This document shows, one piece after another, positions 6,753 to 7,709 of a DNA stretch of 7,709 nt. The stretch is from contig JAMOUL010000234.1 of NCBI GenBank assembly GCA_027062035.1, forward strand, positions 1-7,709, written 5' to 3'. The notes below the pieces were generated by a model. That model was not told where the DNA came from. It made no database searches and saw only the letters and a program-made list of their open reading frames with translations. The position numbers and the translations under genes are program-made. The stretch's first letter is position 1. Each line of letters begins with the position of its first letter. Source of the stretch: Candidatus Aminicenantota bacterium (GTDB lineage: Bacteria > Acidobacteriota > Aminicenantia > S016-38).

Positions 6753-7709
6753 TATTTCACCCCTGCAAAGAAGTAAAGAATTAAAATGGAGATAAGAATC
6801 ACATAGGATGCATAGGTATTAACGCTTCCTGTATAAATCCTTCTGGCAACCTCTGTCACAGCTTCAATCCAGGCATATATACCCGTCCACATTTTCGTAA
6901 CAAGGGGATATATAAGCCATCTTACCGCCTTTCTGAAATGTTCATACAATCCGTAACCAAAATGAAGGTCCTCCGGGGAGCGAGGAACCTCTCCAGAGTA
7001 TCCCACATCCAGCTGTCCTACCTTTCTAACCCTGCCAGAGGTCAGGGCAAAGAAACCAAGGGCAAGGATGAAGGAACCCATCGTAAATACCATAAGAAAC
7101 AGGGCGTTCCAGTGTCCGAGCCTTGAAACCACACCAAGGGTTTTCTCATAGTGAAATCCAGGATTTTCCATACCGGGTATCCCGGCAAGCACCCTATTTA
7201 TGGGGTCCAGTATTAATCTGGGAAAGGCTCCAAGGATAGCTGTACCCATAAGCAGGATCACCTCAACTACTGCCACAGGAAGAGGAACTTCCTTTACATT
7301 TCGGTTTTCATCCTGAAGCTGTCCCAGGAACACGGTGTGAAGTATCTTAAAGCAGTAAAGGAAGGCCAGAGTTGAAGCAAGGAACACCATTACAGTAATA
7401 AAAATCCACTGTTTTTCTATCAGGGCAGAATATATAAGCCATTTTCCGGCAAAACCGGACAGAGGTGGAATACCAGCCAGAGAAATTATTGCCATAAGGA
7501 CTGCAAGGAAGGTAAGGGGCATCCTCCTTATGAGACCTCCCATATTGGGAAGATAGGAGGTACCAACCCTGTAAATAATCCCTGCTGCTGCTACAAACAA
7601 AAGTCCTTTAAAGATAAAATGGTTTACTGTGTGATAAAGCGCTGCGTTCCAGCCAAGGGGAGTGGCCAGTGCTATTCCTATTAAAATGTACCCCACCTGT
7701 CCCACCGAA
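6752..7709 (-). CDS. NuoL/MrpD/MbxH-type ion-antiporter subunit, N-terminal part cut by window edge
   Basis: The frame is open to the right edge, so only about 318 C-terminal residues are visible. The codon nearest the edge is Ser, then GTG coding Val inside the family's conserved SSVGQ-G-Y segment, so that GTG is not a start. Counting that Val as 1, the NHFIFKGLLF helix (29-38) holds the channel Lys33 and GIPPLSGFAGKW (78-89) holds Lys88, both typical proton/sodium-antiporter residues. Several more spans follow, then a soluble stretch with QLDVGYSGEVPRSPEDLHFG and a final helix near the C-terminus, as in the long NuoL/HyfB-like members. Its stop overlaps the NuoH-like start (TAATG). Position directly before NuoH corresponds to mbxH'. 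The role is proton or sodium translocation driven by the redox arm; the ion cannot be told here. Confidence 0.93.
   Translation of the reverse strand, partial: SVGQVGYILIGIALATPLGWNAALYHTVNHFIFKGLLFVAAAGIIYRVGTSYLPNMGGLIRRMPLTFLAVLMAIISLAGIPPLSGFAGKWLIYSALIEKQWIFITVMVFLASTLAFLYCFKILHTVFLGQLQDENRNVKEVPLPVAVVEVILLMGTAILGAFPRLILDPINRVLAGIPGMENPGFHYEKTLGVVSRLGHWNALFLMVFTMGSFILALGFFALTSGRVRKVGQLDVGYSGEVPRSPEDLHFGYGLYEHFRKAVRWLIYPLVTKMWTGIYAWIEAVTEVARRIYTGSVNTYASYVILISILILYFFAGVK

Noticed and set aside
5919..6776. A 285-codon open frame on the plus strand opposite the NuoH-like gene
   Set aside because: The minus-strand frame is an unmistakable NuoH homologue with proper ribosome binding sites. 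The plus-strand translation is Lys/His/Asn/Gly-rich, has no recognisable motif, and mirrors the codon bias of the real gene.
1..7709. CRISPR arrays, insertion sequences, tRNA or rRNA genes
   Set aside because: No regularly spaced repeats, transposase-like frame, terminal inverted repeats or cloverleaf/rRNA segments were seen by eye, and nearly all of the window is protein-coding.

Overview
The window shows part of an anaerobic, probably thermophilic prokaryote, most likely a bacterium. The evidence is strong Shine-Dalgarno sites (AGGAGG, GGAG, GAGG), a perfect TATAAT box, frequent AGG/AGA arginine and ATA isoleucine codons, Glu/Lys-rich proteins, and a membrane-bound sulfane-reductase-like (MBS, formerly Mbx) complex. 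From memory, Thermotogota carry a comparable locus with a GltD-like gene at its end, but the sequence alone does not settle the phylum.

Layout. (1) Positions 2-1258, plus strand: the 3' part of a fused homocysteine S-methyltransferase / methylenetetrahydrofolate reductase gene, cut by the left edge. (2) Positions 1259-1329: a short convergent intergenic gap with a 9-bp-stem hairpin that probably ends transcription from both sides. (3) Positions 1330-1734, minus strand: a 134-residue integral membrane protein of unknown function with its own apparent promoter. (4) Positions 1845-7709, minus strand: six tightly packed genes forming the distal end of an operon. In transcription order they are an NuoL/MrpD-type antiporter subunit (cut by the right edge), a NuoH-like, a NuoB-like, a NuoC-like and a NuoD-like subunit, and finally a 590-residue protein joining a NuoI/MbxN-like two-cluster ferredoxin module to a GltD/NfnB-like NAD(P)H:FAD oxidoreductase.

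How the genes work together. The order antiporter-H-B-C-D-I matches mbxH'-M-J-K-L-N of Pyrococcus. The NuoB homologue has only three cysteines, and the NuoD homologue keeps an N-terminal CxxC but has CPPE in place of the C-terminal CxxC. It therefore should not hold a normal NiFe site and is not a canonical quinone-reducing complex I either. The pattern fits the MBS branch, where sulfur chemistry is proposed at a site-differentiated [4Fe-4S] cluster. The notable feature is that the last subunit carries its own flavin/nicotinamide module in one polypeptide. This suggests that NAD(P)H, alone or with ferredoxin, exchanges electrons directly with the ion-pumping complex. The actual substrate (polysulfide, or ferredoxin/NAD(P) exchange) cannot be decided from sequence. 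Junctions are TAATG (antiporter/NuoH), 2 nt (NuoH/NuoB), 8 nt (NuoB/NuoC), ATGA (NuoC/NuoD) and 9 nt (NuoD/fusion), which indicates one transcript with coupled translation. The operon's promoter and first genes lie beyond the right edge.
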